Assembly: GCF_003573695.1 (NCBI RefSeq) | Contig: NC_039359.1 | Location: forward strand, 186,394,813 to 186,458,812 | Reading direction: 5' to 3' | Length of the DNA stretch: 64,000 nucleotides | DNA from: Papaver somniferum | Lineage: Eukaryota > Streptophyta > Magnoliopsida > Ranunculales > Papaveraceae | Shown here: piece after piece, positions 1 to 12,290 of the stretch | How the letters are laid out: each line of letters opens with the position of its first letter | Position numbering within the stretch: the stretch's first letter is position 1 | The notes under the pieces: model-generated | Told to the model about the DNA's origin: nothing | What the model saw: the letters and a program-made list of their open reading frames with translations, nothing else | The model's database searches: none | Position numbers and translations under genes: made by a program

Positions 1-1165
1 ACATCACGATTTACGCCAAAACCCTAATTTTGGCCGCGCCTAAAACATGCCAAAGCCATGCGGCCCTACCACCATGCCGCTGGCTGCCAAACGAAGGGTT
101 GCAACAATCAACGGCTACCCTTCCATCTGAGATGCAGATATCAGCCGTACAAGTTCGCCACCTAACGCATGGAAACTTCCGGCCCAAAGCCAAACATCAC
201 GGTTTATGCCAAAAGCCTAATTTTGGTCGCGCCTAAAACATGCCAAAGCCATGCGGCCCTACCACCATGCTGCTGGCTTCCAAACGAAGGGTTGCATTAA
301 TCAACGGCTACCCTTACATCTGATATGCAGATCTCATCCGTAAAAGTTCGCCACCTAACGCATGGAAACTTTCGGCCCAAGGCCAAACATCACGATTTAC
401 GCCAAAACCCTAATTTTGGCCGCGCCTAAAACATGCCAAAGCCATGCGGCCCTACCACCATGCCGCTGGCTGCCAAACGAAGGGTTGCAACAATCAACGA
501 CTACCCTTCCATCTGAGATGCAGATATCAGCCGTAAAAGTTCGCCACCTAACGCATGGTAACTTACGGCCCAAGGCCAAACATCACGGTTTATGCCAAAA
601 CCCTAATTTTGGTCGCGTCTAAAACATGCCAAAGCCATGCGGCCCTACCACCATGCCGCTGGCTTCCAAACGAAGGGTTGCATCAATCAACGGCTACCCT
701 TCCATCTGAGATGCAGATCTCATCCGTAAAAGTTTGCCACCTAACGCATGGGAACTTCCGGCCCAAGGCCAAACATCACGGTTTATGCCAAAACCCTAAT
801 TTTCGTCGCGCCTAAAACTTTCATAAGTCATGCGACCCTAATACCATGCCGCTGGCTGCCAAACGAAGGGTAGCAACAATCAACGGCTACCCTTCCATCT
901 GAGATGCAGATCTCAGCCGGACAAGTTCACCACCTAACGCATGACAAGTTCCGGCCCAAGGCCAAACATCACGGTTTATGCCAAAACCCTAATTTTGACC
1001 GCGCCTAAAACATGCCAAAGCCATGCGGCCCTACCACCATGCCGCTGGCTGCCAAACGAAGGGTTGAAGCAATCAACGGCTACCCTTCCATCTGAGATGC
1101 ATATCTCATCCATACAAAATCGCCACCTAACGCATAGCAACTTACGGACCAAGGTCAAACATCAC
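1..1165 (+). repeat. 193-bp satellite array 1 (about 6 monomers)
   Basis: Head-to-tail 193-bp monomers; landmark words such as the start of a monomer's 'atggaaactt' recur every 193 bases. Each monomer contains AAACCCTAA (telo-box, sometimes mutated), a CTGAGAT-gcag-ATCTCAG hairpin and a GCGGCCCTACCACCATGCCG block. Array enters from the left window edge and ends abruptly at the PMD module. The last two monomers (one with 'aaaactttc..taataccatg', then one with 'gacaagttc') match the last two of arrays 2 and 3. The array equals the interior of LTR-A, so this is LTR-derived satellite. Short ORFs of 60 and 86 codons on both strands simply follow the monomer and are not genes. Confidence 0.97.
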
Positions 1166-1170
1166 GGTTT

Positions 1171-3190
1171 ATGTAATAACCTGGAAGTTTACAGTTTTGC
1201 ATTTTTCAGGTCCTAAACATGCTCATAACTTACAAAGCTTCTTTGATAAAGCTTGTAAATTTTCTGGGCTTGAAGATACATATGCAGATTGCAGACCTTG
1301 AAAATCCGACTTCAGACGAAGGTTTTATGGCGTTTTTGCTAAAAGACTGAGTTCTGAATTTTCTGGTGACGTATTTCGGCAATTTTTTTTGTATATGCAC
1401 ATGGATTCTTGTTCATTTATTCATAAATCAACAAGTTTATGCTTCTATGGATAAAATGCAAGAGAAATACTTACTTGGGTGGGCTCTGGAGTGTTCAAAG
1501 AACCAGAATTGCTTGTATCAACGTCAACAACACCATTACTTTCATTCGGTTTCGAGATCTGAGAGTTTTCTCTATCGCTATTCTCCGAACGAACATCACC
1601 AGTACTCCCCACTTCCATGGAGACATCCTCCTGGATATTTTTTCAACAATTAGTATTTTATCCACAAAGCATCTTAATTTTTTATACGAAGAAATACTTA
1701 CTTCGGCCTCTTGTTCGACACTCGAGTCAGAAACTGTCTGCCTAGCAGCACAGAATCGAAGACCATCAATACTTGATGGAGAAAAGTTCTGCAACAGAAT
1801 AACAAATATTGGTTTCACGATCCTAATTACACGGAAGAAGAAGTCACAACATAGGAGTATTGATAGCTCACCAAAGAAGCAACTGGGTATTTTATGGTAT
1901 TAGGTAACAACTTATAATTCTTGCTCCTGCCCTCTCCGCCATGAATATCTGCTTCAGTTTCTGAGAAGTCTACAAGGATTCGAGGTCTTACATTACGACC
2001 ATCCTGTGGAACATTTTGATGCAATGATCAAAACATAATTATTATAATTTTATGAAGATTATGAAAAGGGTTCATACCTGTGAACATCCTGGCGATGTAT
2101 TTCGTTTATCACCAGAAAGATACTTCACTCTTGGTCGAGTGGAAAATATCTCAACAGAAGGAGCATCTTTCACCGGAGGTTGACCAGTTGTTACAAAATC
2201 GTATAGATGCTCAAGCTTCTGATCCCAGAAGTCTACATAACCCGGAGTTACATATGTAATTCTCTCGGAGCAAGGGAACTAGTAAGCACTTCCTTCCACA
2301 TGTGTATAGTCCAAATGGGTCCTGAGTTGCTCAACCAATGGCTTTCTCATTCGAAAAGTTGGAACACACTGATCCATACCCATTTTTCCTTATCAATGTT
2401 GTATTCCTCCACTGAAAGCTCTCCATATATTGCTGATATCAAGTGACCAGGAGTGCAACTCAACATGAAAGATCTCTCACCGTCACTCAGATCTACACCA
2501 GACGCCAAAACCATACTCTCTCCAGTATTGAAAGTTGCTGGCTGGGAAATACAAGAAGGAATTGACACCCATGGGAGAAAAATCGAACTCAGATTCATTG
2601 TCTAAAACATCAATGAGACGTGTCTTGAACCGAGGATGCTTTGTAGACTAGCGCATAATCCTGGCATTTCTTTCTCAGAGAAGACATGACGAGCATCAGC
2701 ACACGGTCATGGAAAGATAGTACGTGGAACAAGAGCATAATTCTTGAAATGTTCCCATAACAACGCTTGGAGAAACACCGTATTAGCATAGCATTCGATC
2801 TTCATGAATCCATTCGATACACTGGAGTCTATAATCAGGGAATCCAAATTAGAATACAAAGAACCCAAGAATAGACTAACTACCGGGAGTTGCTCACCTT
2901 GAGCCATCTTGATAGCAAAGGGAATCACAAACGGCTTCAACAAAGTTCCGTTGTTTTCAAACACATCTCTGGACAGCCATAAGCATAAGAAAGCGGCAAT
3001 GGAAAACCTACCGTCAACGGGACAATCAAGAGCCTCATCTCTTGGCCACCAACGCGTTAACCAGTAAGCATAACAATATTTTCTAGATGCCCTATTGATC
3101 CGCTCCATTTATGCTGTCAAGATGTTAGAAATTACCGTCTCTTCAGTTGAAAGACCCTCATGAAGATTACCTGTGATTGGGAGATGCAAC
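1171..3190 (-). pseudogene. Plant mobile domain (PMD) gene, 3' half, copy 1
   Basis: Minus-strand remnant of a plant mobile domain protein (PMD family, the domain of MAIN/MAIL proteins and of some transposon-borne genes). The PMD core reads leftward from 3190, with LPITGNL at the LTR junction, then WWPRDEALDCPVDG, then a LFLGSLYSNLDSL stretch near 2850. It continues through about 2350 with stops and frame changes (for example TGA near 2708). Further left I see plausible exons with GT-AG borders: one ending near 2088 (..SPGCSQ then GTATGA), about 1873-2005 (GRNVRPRILVDFSETEAD), 1702-1788 (NFSPSSIDGLRFCAARQ) and 1475-1634 (acidic, Ser/Asn-rich tail). The 5' half is absent here: the gene is cut at 3190 by an LTR start. 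Spliced structure suggests a real gene once; stops indicate decay. Confidence 0.8.
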
Positions 3191-3390
3191 TGTTGATGGT
3201 GGCTTTTAGGTTAGGGTTAAAATCGTAAAACCATAGTCAAACAGTGACATCACACTTGAGTAATAATGTTGCCACTAGCACATTTATTGAACCATTCAAC
3301 ATGACTGCGTAAAATTACCGGGGTAACTTTTTTATGTTTTTGCCATGCTCCACGGCAGTGCCCTCGGTACTGATTGGCATCATCTCTACA

Positions 3391-3662
3391 CATGCCAGCC
3401 ACGAATGCTAGCCAAACGTGCCAATGGCATGCCATGCCAGCCACATCTCCGCGCCAAGGCATGCCAACAATTCCAGCCACATCTCCGCGCCAAGGCATGC
3501 CAATCATGTCCGCCGTAACACGGTGCCAATGGCATACCATGCCAGCCACATCTCCGCTCCAAGGCATGCCAACAATGCCAGCCGCACCACTGTGCCAAAA
3601 GCATGCCATGCCAGCCGCATATCCGCGCCCAGGCATGCCAACCATGCCAGCCGCACCACTGT
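3391..3662 (+). repeat. 69-bp minisatellite in LTR-A, about 4 units
   Basis: Units of about 69 bp made of a 36-bp half (CCAGCCACATCTCCGCGCC..) and a 33-bp half (CCAGCCGCACCACTGTGCC..), GC-rich, ending where the first 193-bp monomer begins (GTGCCAAAGCCATGCGG). Because 36, 33 and 69 are multiples of three, ORFs stay open on both strands; these are not genes. Confidence 0.93.
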
Positions 3663-6600
3663 GCCAAAGCCATGCGGCCCTACCACCACACCGCTGGCTG
3701 CCAAACAGAGGGTTGCAGTAATCAACGGCTACCCTTCTATATGAGATGCAGATCTCAGCCGTACAAGTTCGCCACCTAACACATGGAAACTTCCGTCCCA
3801 AAGCCAAGCATCACGATTTATGCCAAAAGCCTAATTTTGGTCGCGCCTAAAACATGCCAAAGCCATGCGGCCCTACTACCATGCCGTTGGCTGCCAAACG
3901 AAGGGTTGCAACAATCAACGGCTACCCTTCCATATGAGATGCATATCTCAGCCGTACAAGTTCTCCACCTAACGCATGGTAACTTCCGGCCCAAGGCCAA
4001 ACATCACAGTTTATGCCAAAACCATAATTTTGGCCGCGCCTAAAACATGCCAAAGCCATGCGGCCCTACCACCATGCCGCTGGCTTCCAAACGAAGGGTT
4101 GCAGCAATCAACGGTTACCCTTCCATCTGAGATGCAGATCTCATCCGTAAAAGTTCGTCACCTAACGCATGGGAACTTCCGGCCCAAGGCCAAACATCAC
4201 GGTTTACGCCAAAACCCCAATTTTGGCCGTGCCTAAAACAAGCCAAAGCCATGCGGCCATACCACCATGCCGCTGGCTGCCAAACGAAGGGTTGCAACAA
4301 TTAACGGCTACCCTTCCATCTAATATGCAGATCTAAGCCGTACAAGTTTGCCACCTAACACATGGTAACTTCCGACCCAAGGCCAAACATCACGCTTTAT
4401 GCCAAAACCCTAATTTTGGCCGCGCCTAAAACATGCCAAAGCCATGCGGCCCTACCACCATGCCACTGGTTTCCAAACCAAGGGTTGCAGCAACCAACAG
4501 CTAACCTTCCATCTGAGATGCATATCTAAGCCGTACAAGTTCTCCACCTAATGCGGGGCAACTTCCGACCCAAGGCCAAACATCACGGTTTATTCCAAAA
4601 CCCAAGTTTTGGCCGCGCCTAAAACATGCCAAAGCCATGCGGCCCTACCACCATGCCGCTGGTTTCCAAACGACAGGTTGAAACAATCAACGGCCACCCT
4701 TCCATATGAGATGAAGATCTCAGTCGTACAAGTTCGCCACCTAACGCATGGAAACTTCCGGCCCAAGGCCAAACATCACGGTTTATGCCAAAACCTAATT
4801 TTCGCCGCGCCTAAAACATTCCAAAGCCATGCGGCCCTAATACCATGCCGCTGGCTGCCAAACGAAGGGTTGCAACAATCAACGGCTACCCTTCCATCTG
4901 AGATGCAGATCTCAGCCGGACAAGTTCGCCACCTAAAGCATGACAATTTCCGTCCCAAGGCCAAACATCACGGTTTATGCCAAAACCCTAATTTTGGCCG
5001 CGCCTAAAACATGCCAAAGCCTTGCGGCCCTACCACCATGTTGCTGGCTGCCAAACGAAGGGTTACAGAAATCAATGACTACCCTTCCATCTGAGATGCT
5101 GATCTCAGTCATACAAAATCGCCACCTAACGCATAGAAACTTCTGGCCCAAGGTCAAACATCACGGTTTATGCAAAAAACGTAATTTTGGCCGCGCCTAA
5201 AACATGCCAAAGCCGTGTGGCCCTACCACCATGTCGCTGGCTGCCAAAAAAAGGGTTTCAGCAATTATTGGCTACCCTTCCATCTGAGATGCAGATCTCA
5301 ACCGTACAAGTTCTCCACCTACGCATGGCAACTTCTGGCCCAAGGCCGAACATCACGGTTTATGCCAAAACCCTAATTTTGGCCGCGCCTAAAACATGCC
5401 AAAGCCATGCGGCCCTACCATAATGCCGCTGGCTGGCAAACGAAGGTTTGCAACAATAAACGACTACCCTTCCATCTGAGATGCAGATCTCAGCCGTACA
5501 AGTTCGCCACCTAACGCATGGAAACTTCCGACCCAAGGCCAAACATCACGGTTTATGCCAAAACCCTAATTTTGGCCGCGCCTAAAACATGCCAAAACCA
5601 TGCGGCCCAACCACCATGCCGCTGGCTTCCAAACGAAGGGTTGCAGCAATCAACGACTAACCTTCCATCTGAGATGCAGATCTCATCCGTACAAGTTCTC
5701 CACCTACGCATGTCAACTTCTGGCCCAAGGCCGAACATCACGGTTTATGCCAAAACCCTAATTTTGGACGCACCTAAAACATGCCAAAACCATGCGGTCC
5801 AACCACCATGCCGCTGGATTCCAAACGAAGAGTTGCAGCAATCAACGGCTAACCTTCCATCTGAGATGCATATCTCAGCCGTACAAGTTCGCCACCTAAC
5901 GCATGGCAACTTCCGACCCAAGGCCAAACATCACGGTTTATGCCAAAACCCTAATTTTCTACGCGCCTAAAACATTTCAAAGCCATGCGGCCCTAATACC
6001 ATGCCGCTGGCTGCCAAACGAAGGGTTGCAACAATCAACGGCCACTCTTCCATTTGAGATGCAGATCTCAACTGTACAAGTTCACAACCTAACGCATGAC
6101 AACTTCCGTCCCAAGGCCAAACATCACGGTTTATGTCAAAACCCTAATTTTGGCCGCGCCTAAAACATGCCAAAGCCATGCGGCCCTACTACCATGCCGC
6201 TGGCTGCCAAACGAAGGGTTGCAATAATCAACGGCTACCCTTCCATCTGAGATGCATATCTCAGCCGTACAAGTTCGCCACCTAACGCATGGCAACTTCC
6301 GGCCCAAGCCAAACATCACGGTTTATGCCAAAAACCTAACTTTGGCCGCGCCTAAAACATTCCAAAGCCATGCGGCCCTACCACCATGCCGCTGGCTACA
6401 AAACGAAGGGTTGCAGTAATCAACGACTATCCTTCCATCTGAGATGCAGATCTCATCCGTAAAAGTTCGCCACCTAATGCATGGAAACTTCCGGCCCAAG
6501 GCCAAACATCACGATTTACGCCAAAACCCTAATTTTGGCCGCGCCTAAAACATGCCAAAGCCATGCGGCCCTACCACCATGCCGCTGGCTGCAAAACGAA

Positions 6601-8466
6601 GGGTTGCAACAATCAACGGCTACCCTTCCATCTGAGATACAGATATCAGCCGTACAAGTTCGCCACCTAACGCATGGAAACTTCCGGCCCAAATCCAAAC
6701 ATCGCGGTTTATGCCAAAAGCCTAATTTTGGTCGCGCCTAAAACATGCCAAAGCCATGCGGCCCTACCACCATGCCGCTGGATGCCAAACGAAGGGTTGC
6801 AGTAATCAACGGCTACCCTTCCATCTATGATGCAGATCTCATCCGTAAAAGTTCGCCACCTAACGCATGGAAACTTTCTGCCCTAGGCTAAACATCACGA
6901 TTTACGCTAAAACCCTAATTTTGGCCGCGCCTAAAACATGCCAAAGCCACGCGGCCCTACCACCATGGCGCTGGCTGCCAAACGAAGGGTTGCAACAATC
7001 AACGACTACCCTTCCATCTATGATGCAGATATCAGCCGTACAAGTTCGCCACCTAACGCATGGTAACTTACGTCCCAAGGCCAAACATCACGGTTTATGC
7101 CAAAACCCTAATTTTGGCCGCGCCTAAAACATGCCAAAGCCATGCGACCTTACCACAATGCCGCTGGCTTCCAAACGAAGGGTTGCAGCAATCAACGACT
7201 ACCCTTCCATCTGAGATGCAGATCTCATCCGTAAAAGTTTGCCACCTAACGCATGGGAACTTCCGGCCCAAGGCCAAACATCACGGTTTACGCCAAAACC
7301 CCAATTTTGGCCGCGCCTAAAACATGCCAAAGCCATGCGGCCCTACCACCATGCCGCTGGCTTCCAAATGAAGGGTTGCAGCAATCAACGGCTACCCTTC
7401 CATCTGAGATGCAGATCTCATCCGTAAAAGTTTGCCACCTAACGCATGGGAACTTCCGGCCCAAGGCCAAACATCACGGTTTACGCCAAAACCCCAATTT
7501 TGGCCGCGCCTATAACATGCCAAAGCCATGCGGCCCTACCACCATGCCGCTGGCTGCCAAACGAAGGGTTGCAACAATCAACGGCTACCCTTCCATCTAA
7601 GACGCAGATCTCATCCGTACAAGTTCGCCACTTAACGCATGGTAACTTCCGACCCAAGGCCAAACATCACGCTTTATGCCAAAACCCTAATTTTGTTCGC
7701 GCCTAAAACATGCCAAAGCCATGCGGCCCTACCACCATGCCGCTGGTTTCCAAACGAAGGGTTGCAGCAATCAACGGCTAACCTTCCATCTGAGATGCAT
7801 ATCTCAGCCGTACAAGTTCGCTATCTAACGCAGGGAAACTTCCGATCCAAGGCCAAACATCACGGTTGATGCCAAAACCCAAATTTTGGCCGCGCCTAAA
7901 ACATGCCAAAGCCATGCGGCCCTATAACCATGTCGCTGGCTGCCAAACGAAAGGTTGAAACAATCAACGACCACCCTTCCATATGAGATGCAGATATCAG
8001 CCGTACAAGTAGGCTACCTAACGCATGGCAACTTCCGGCCCAAGGCCAAACATCACGGTTTATGCCAAAACCCTAATTTTCACCGCGCCTAAAACTTTCC
8101 AAAGCTATGCGGCCCTAATACCATGCCGCTGGCTGCCAAACGAAGGGTTGCAACAATCAACGGTTACCCTTCCATGTGAGATGCAGATCTCAGCCGGACA
8201 AGTTCATCACCTAACGCATGACAAGTTCCGGCCCAAGGCCAAACATCACGGTTTATGCCAAAACCCTAATTTTGGCCGCGCCTAAAACATGCCAAAGCCA
8301 TGCGGCCCTACCACCATGCCGCTGACTGCCAAACGAAGGGTTGCAGCAATCAACGGCTACCCTTCCATCTGAGATGCAGATATCAGCCATACAAAATCGC
8401 CACCTAATGCATATCAACTTCCGGCCCAAGGTCAAACATCACGGTTTATGCAAAAAACGTAACCTC
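3663..8466 (+). repeat. 193-bp satellite array 2 (about 25 monomers)
   Basis: The longest array. Monomer variants recur in blocks: a shortened 'cctacgcatg' variant at about 5317 and 5705, and an 'aaaacattcc..taataccatg' variant near 4815. The same order of variants appears in array 4, about 11.1 to 11.3 kb away. The array ends in the same two variant monomers as arrays 1 and 3. Contains telo-box and hairpin in most monomers. Confidence 0.97.
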
Positions 8467-10485
8467 ATGTAATATCCTGGAAGTTTACAGTTTTGCATTT
8501 TTCAGGTCCTAAACATGCTCATAACTTAAAAAGCTTCTTTGATAAATCTTGTAAATTTTCCGGGCTTGAAGATACATATGCAGATTGGAGACCTTGAAAA
8601 TCCGACTTCAGACGAAGGTTTTATGGCGTTTTTGCCAAAAGACTGAGTTCTGAATTTTCTGGTGACGTATTTCGGCAAATTTTTTTGTATATGCACATGG
8701 ATTCTTGTTCATTCATTCATAAATCAACAAGTTTATGCTTCTATGGATAAAATGAAAGATAAATACTTACTTGGGTGGGCTCTGGAGTGTTCAAAGAACC
8801 AGAATTGCTTGTATCAACGTCAACAACACCATTACTTTCATTCGGTTTTGAGCTCTGGGAGTTTTCTCTATCGCTATTCTCCGAATGAACATCACCAGTA
8901 CTCCCCATTTCCATGGAGACATCCTCCTGGATATTTTTTCAACAATTAGTATTTTATCCACAAAGAATCATAATTTGTTATACGAAGAAATACTTACTTC
9001 GGCTTCTTCTTCAACACTCGAGTCAGAAACTGTCTACCTAGCAGCATAGAATCGAAGACCGTCAATACTTGATGGAGCAAAGTTCTGCAACAGAACAACA
9101 AATATTGGTTTCACGATCCTAATTACACGGAAGAAGAAGTCACAACAAAGGAATATTGATAGCTCACCAAAGAAGCAACTGGGGATTTTATGGTATTAGG
9201 TAACAACTTATAATTCTTGCTCCTTCCCTCTCCACCATGAATATCTGCTTCAGTTTCTGAGAAGTCTACAAGGATTCGAGGTCTTACATTACGACCATCC
9301 TGTGGAAAATTTTAATGCAATGATCAAAATATAATTATTATAATTTTATGAAGATTATGAAAAGGGTTCATACCTGTGAACATCCTGGCGATGTATTTCG
9401 TTTATCACCAGAAAGATACTTCAATCTTGGTCGAGTGGAAAGCATCTCAACAGAAGGAGCATCTTTCACCGGAGGTTGACCAGTTGTTACAAAATCGTGT
9501 AGATGCTCAAGATGCTGATCCCAAAAGTCTACACAACCCGGAGTTACATATGTAATTCTCTCGGAGCAAGGGAACTAGTAAGCACTTCCTTCCACATGTG
9601 TGCGGTCCAAATGGGTCCTGAGTTGCTCAACCGATGGCTTTCTCATTCGAAAAGTTGGAACACACTGATACATACCCATTTTGCCTTATCAATGTTGTAT
9701 TCCTCCACTGAAAGCTCTCCGTATATTGCTGATATCAAGTGACCAGGAGTGCAACTCAACATGAAAGATCTCTCGCCGTCACTCAGATCTACACCAGACG
9801 CCAAAACCATACTCTCTCCAGTATTGATAGTTGATGGCTGGGAAATACAAGAAGGAATTGACACCCATGGGAGAAAATCGGACTCAGATTCATTGTCTAA
9901 AACATCAATGAGACGTGTCTTGAACCGAGGATGCTTTGTAGACTAGCGCATAATCCTGGCATTTCTTTCTCAGAGAAGACATGACGAGCATCAGCACACG
10001 GTCCTGGAAAGATAGTACGTGGAACAAGAGCATAATTCTTGAAATGTTCCCATAACAACGCTTGGAGAAACACCGTATTAGCATAGCATTAGATCTTCAT
10101 GAATCCATTCAATACACTGGAGTCTATAATCAGGGAGTCCAAATTAGAATACAAAGAACCCAAGAATAGACTACCTACCGGGAGTTGATCACCTTGAGAC
10201 ATCTTGATAGCAAAGGGAATCACAAACGGCTTCAACAAAGTTCCGTTGTTTTCAAACACATCTCTGGACAACCATAAGCATAAGAAAGCGGCAATGGACA
10301 ACCAACCATTAACGGGACAATCAAGAGCCTCATCTCTTGGCCACCAACGCGTTAACCAGTAAGCATAACAATATTTTCCAGACGCCCTATTGAACCGCTC
10401 CATTTCTGCTGTCAAGATGTTAGAAATTACCGTCTCTTCAGTTGAAAGACCCTCATGAAGATTACCTGTGATTGGGAGATGCAAC
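8467..10485 (-). pseudogene. PMD gene, 3' half, copy 2
   Basis: About 2.02 kb, nearly identical to copies 1 and 3. The PMD core runs leftward from 10484 (LPITGNLHEGLSTEE, WWPRDEALDCPVNG) and hits its own stop at 10089 (an isoleucine-stop change where copy 1 reads IEC). It lacks the TGA that copies 1 and 3 have near 2708 and 13828, reading PGPCADARHVF instead. The distal region gives LIDVLDNESESDFLPWVSI in frame. So each copy has different lesions, and the common ancestor of the copies was probably readable across these points. Confidence 0.8.
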
Positions 10486-10687
10486 AGTTGATGGTGGCTT
10501 TTAGCTTAGGGTTAAAATCGTAAAACCATAGTCAAACAGTGACATCACACTTGAGTAATAATGTTGCCACTAGCACATTTATTGAACCATTCAACATGAC
10601 TGCGTAAAATTACCGGGGTAACTTTTTTATGTATATGCCATGCTCCACGGCAGTGCCCTCGGTACTGATTGGCATCATCTCTACACA

Positions 10688-10955
10688 TCCCAGCCACGAA
10701 TGCTAGACAAACGTGCCAATGGCATGCCATGCCATCCACATCTCTGCGCCAAGGCATGCCAACAATGCCAACCACATCTCCGCGCCAAGGCATGCCAACC
10801 ATGTCAGCTGTAGCATGGTGCCAATGGCATACCATGCCAGCCACATCTCCGCGCCAAGGCATGCCAACCATGCCAGCCGCACCACCGTGCTAAAAGAATT
10901 CCATGCTAGCCACATCTCCGCGCCCAGGCATGCCAACCATGCCAGCCGCACCACT
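10688..10955 (+). repeat. 69-bp minisatellite in LTR-A, about 4 units
   Basis: Same 36+33-bp composite unit as at 3391, about four copies, bounded on the right by the first 193-bp monomer. Overlapping ORFs on both strands are by-products of a period divisible by three. Confidence 0.92.
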
Positions 10956-12290
10956 GTGCCAAAGCCATGCGGCCCTACCACCACGCCGCTGGCTGCCAAA
11001 CAGAGGGTTGCAGTAATCAACGACTACCCTTCTATATGAGATGCATATCTTAGCCGTACAAGTTCGCCACCTAACGCATGGAAACTTCCGGCCCAAATCC
11101 AAAATCACGGTTTATGCCAAAAGCCTAATTTTGGTCGCGCCTAAAACATTCCAAAGCCATGCGGCCCTACTACCATGTCGTTGGCTGCCAAACGAAAGGT
11201 TGCAACAATCAACGACTATCCTTCCATCTGATATGCATATCTTAGCCGTACAAGTTCGCCACCTAACGCATGACAACTTCCGGCCCAAGGCCAAACATCA
11301 CGGTTTACGCCAAAACCCCAATTTTGGCCGCGCCTAAAACATGCCAAAGAAATGCATCCCTACCACCATGTCGTTGGCTTCTAAACGAAGGGTTGCAAAA
11401 ATCAATGGCTACCCTTGCATCTGAGATGCAGATATCAGCCGTACAAGTTCGCCACCTAACGCATGGTAACTTCCGGCCCAAGGCCAAACATCACGGTTTA
11501 TGCCAAAACCCTAATTTTGGCCGCTCCTAAAACATGCCAAAGCCATGCGGCCCTACCACCATGCCGCTGGCTTCCAAACGAAGGGTTGCAGCAATCAACG
11601 GCTAACCTTCCATCTGAGATGCATATCTCAGCCGTAAAATTTCGCCACCTAACGCAGACCAACTTCTGACCCAAGGCCAAACATCACGGTTTATGCCAAA
11701 ACCCAAATTTTGGCCGCGCCTAAAACATGCCAAAGTCATGCGGCCCTACCACCATTCCGCTGGCTGCCAAACGAAAGGTTGAAACAATCAACGACCACCC
11801 TTCCATATGAGATGCAGATCTCAGCCGTACAAGTAGGCAACCTAACGCATGGCAACTTCCGGCCCAAGGCCAAACATCACGGTTTATGCCAAAACCCTAA
11901 TTTTCGCCGCGCCTAAAACTTTCCAAAGCCATGCGGCCCTAACACCATGCCGCTGGCTGCCAAACGAAGGGTTGCAACAATCAACGGCTACCCTTCCATC
12001 TGAGATGCAGATCTCAGCCGGACAAGTTCGCCACCTAACGCATGACAAGTTCCGGCCCAAGGCAAAACATCACGGTTTATGCCAAAACCCTAATTTTGGC
12101 CGCGCCTAAAACATGCCAAAGCCATGCGGCCCTACCACCATGCCGCTGGCTTCCAAACGAAGGGTTGCAAAAATCAACGGCTACCCTTCCATCTGAGATG
12201 CAGATCTCATCCATACAAAATCGCCACCTAACGCATAACAACTTCCGGCCCAAGGTCAAACATCACGGTTTATGCGAAAAACGTAACCTC
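10956..12290 (+). repeat. 193-bp satellite array 3 (about 7 monomers)
   Basis: Seven monomers ending in the diagnostic pair ('aaaactttcc..taacaccatg' monomer, then 'gacaagttcc') and then the join to GTAACCTCATGTAATATCC shared with array 2. Telo-box and CTGAGAT hairpin present in most monomers. Confidence 0.97.

Larger units (their letters stand above)
3191..8466 (+). mobile_element. LTR-A left part, copy 1 (no R/U5)
   Basis: Begins TGTTGATGGTGGC, the same start as the complete LTRs at 14310 and 35176, followed by TTAGGGTTAAAA and about 200 bp of unique U3. A 69-bp minisatellite and a long 193-bp array follow. It stops inside the array at the junction with PMD copy 2, so the TATA box, R and U5 are missing. 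The preceding five bases are GCAAC, as at the other PMD/LTR junctions. It is a duplicated fragment, not an independent insertion. Confidence 0.85.
10486..12290 (+). mobile_element. LTR-A left part, copy 2 (no R/U5)
   Basis: Starts at GCAAC|AGTTGATGGTGGC; the terminal TG is mutated to AG. It has the same unique U3 start, a 69-bp minisatellite, and a short 193-bp array fused directly to PMD copy 3. Shorter than copy 1 by about 3.48 kb, which is 18 monomers of 193 bp. Confidence 0.85.

Noticed and set aside
1439..1903. Plus-strand ORFs over the PMD 3' half (also 12559-13002)
   Set aside because: Shadows; the spliced minus-strand exons make better sense and match PMD context.
1..8466. Many 60-codon minus and 86-codon plus ORFs with near-identical proteins
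   Set aside because: They recur every 193 bp and follow the satellite monomer; no independent gene evidence.
3663..8466. CRISPR array
   Set aside because: Direct repeats are contiguous 193-bp monomers without spacers, in a plant genome.
3663..8466. Interstitial telomere from AAACCCTAA words
   Set aside because: One copy per 193 bp, never in tandem; better read as telo-box motifs.
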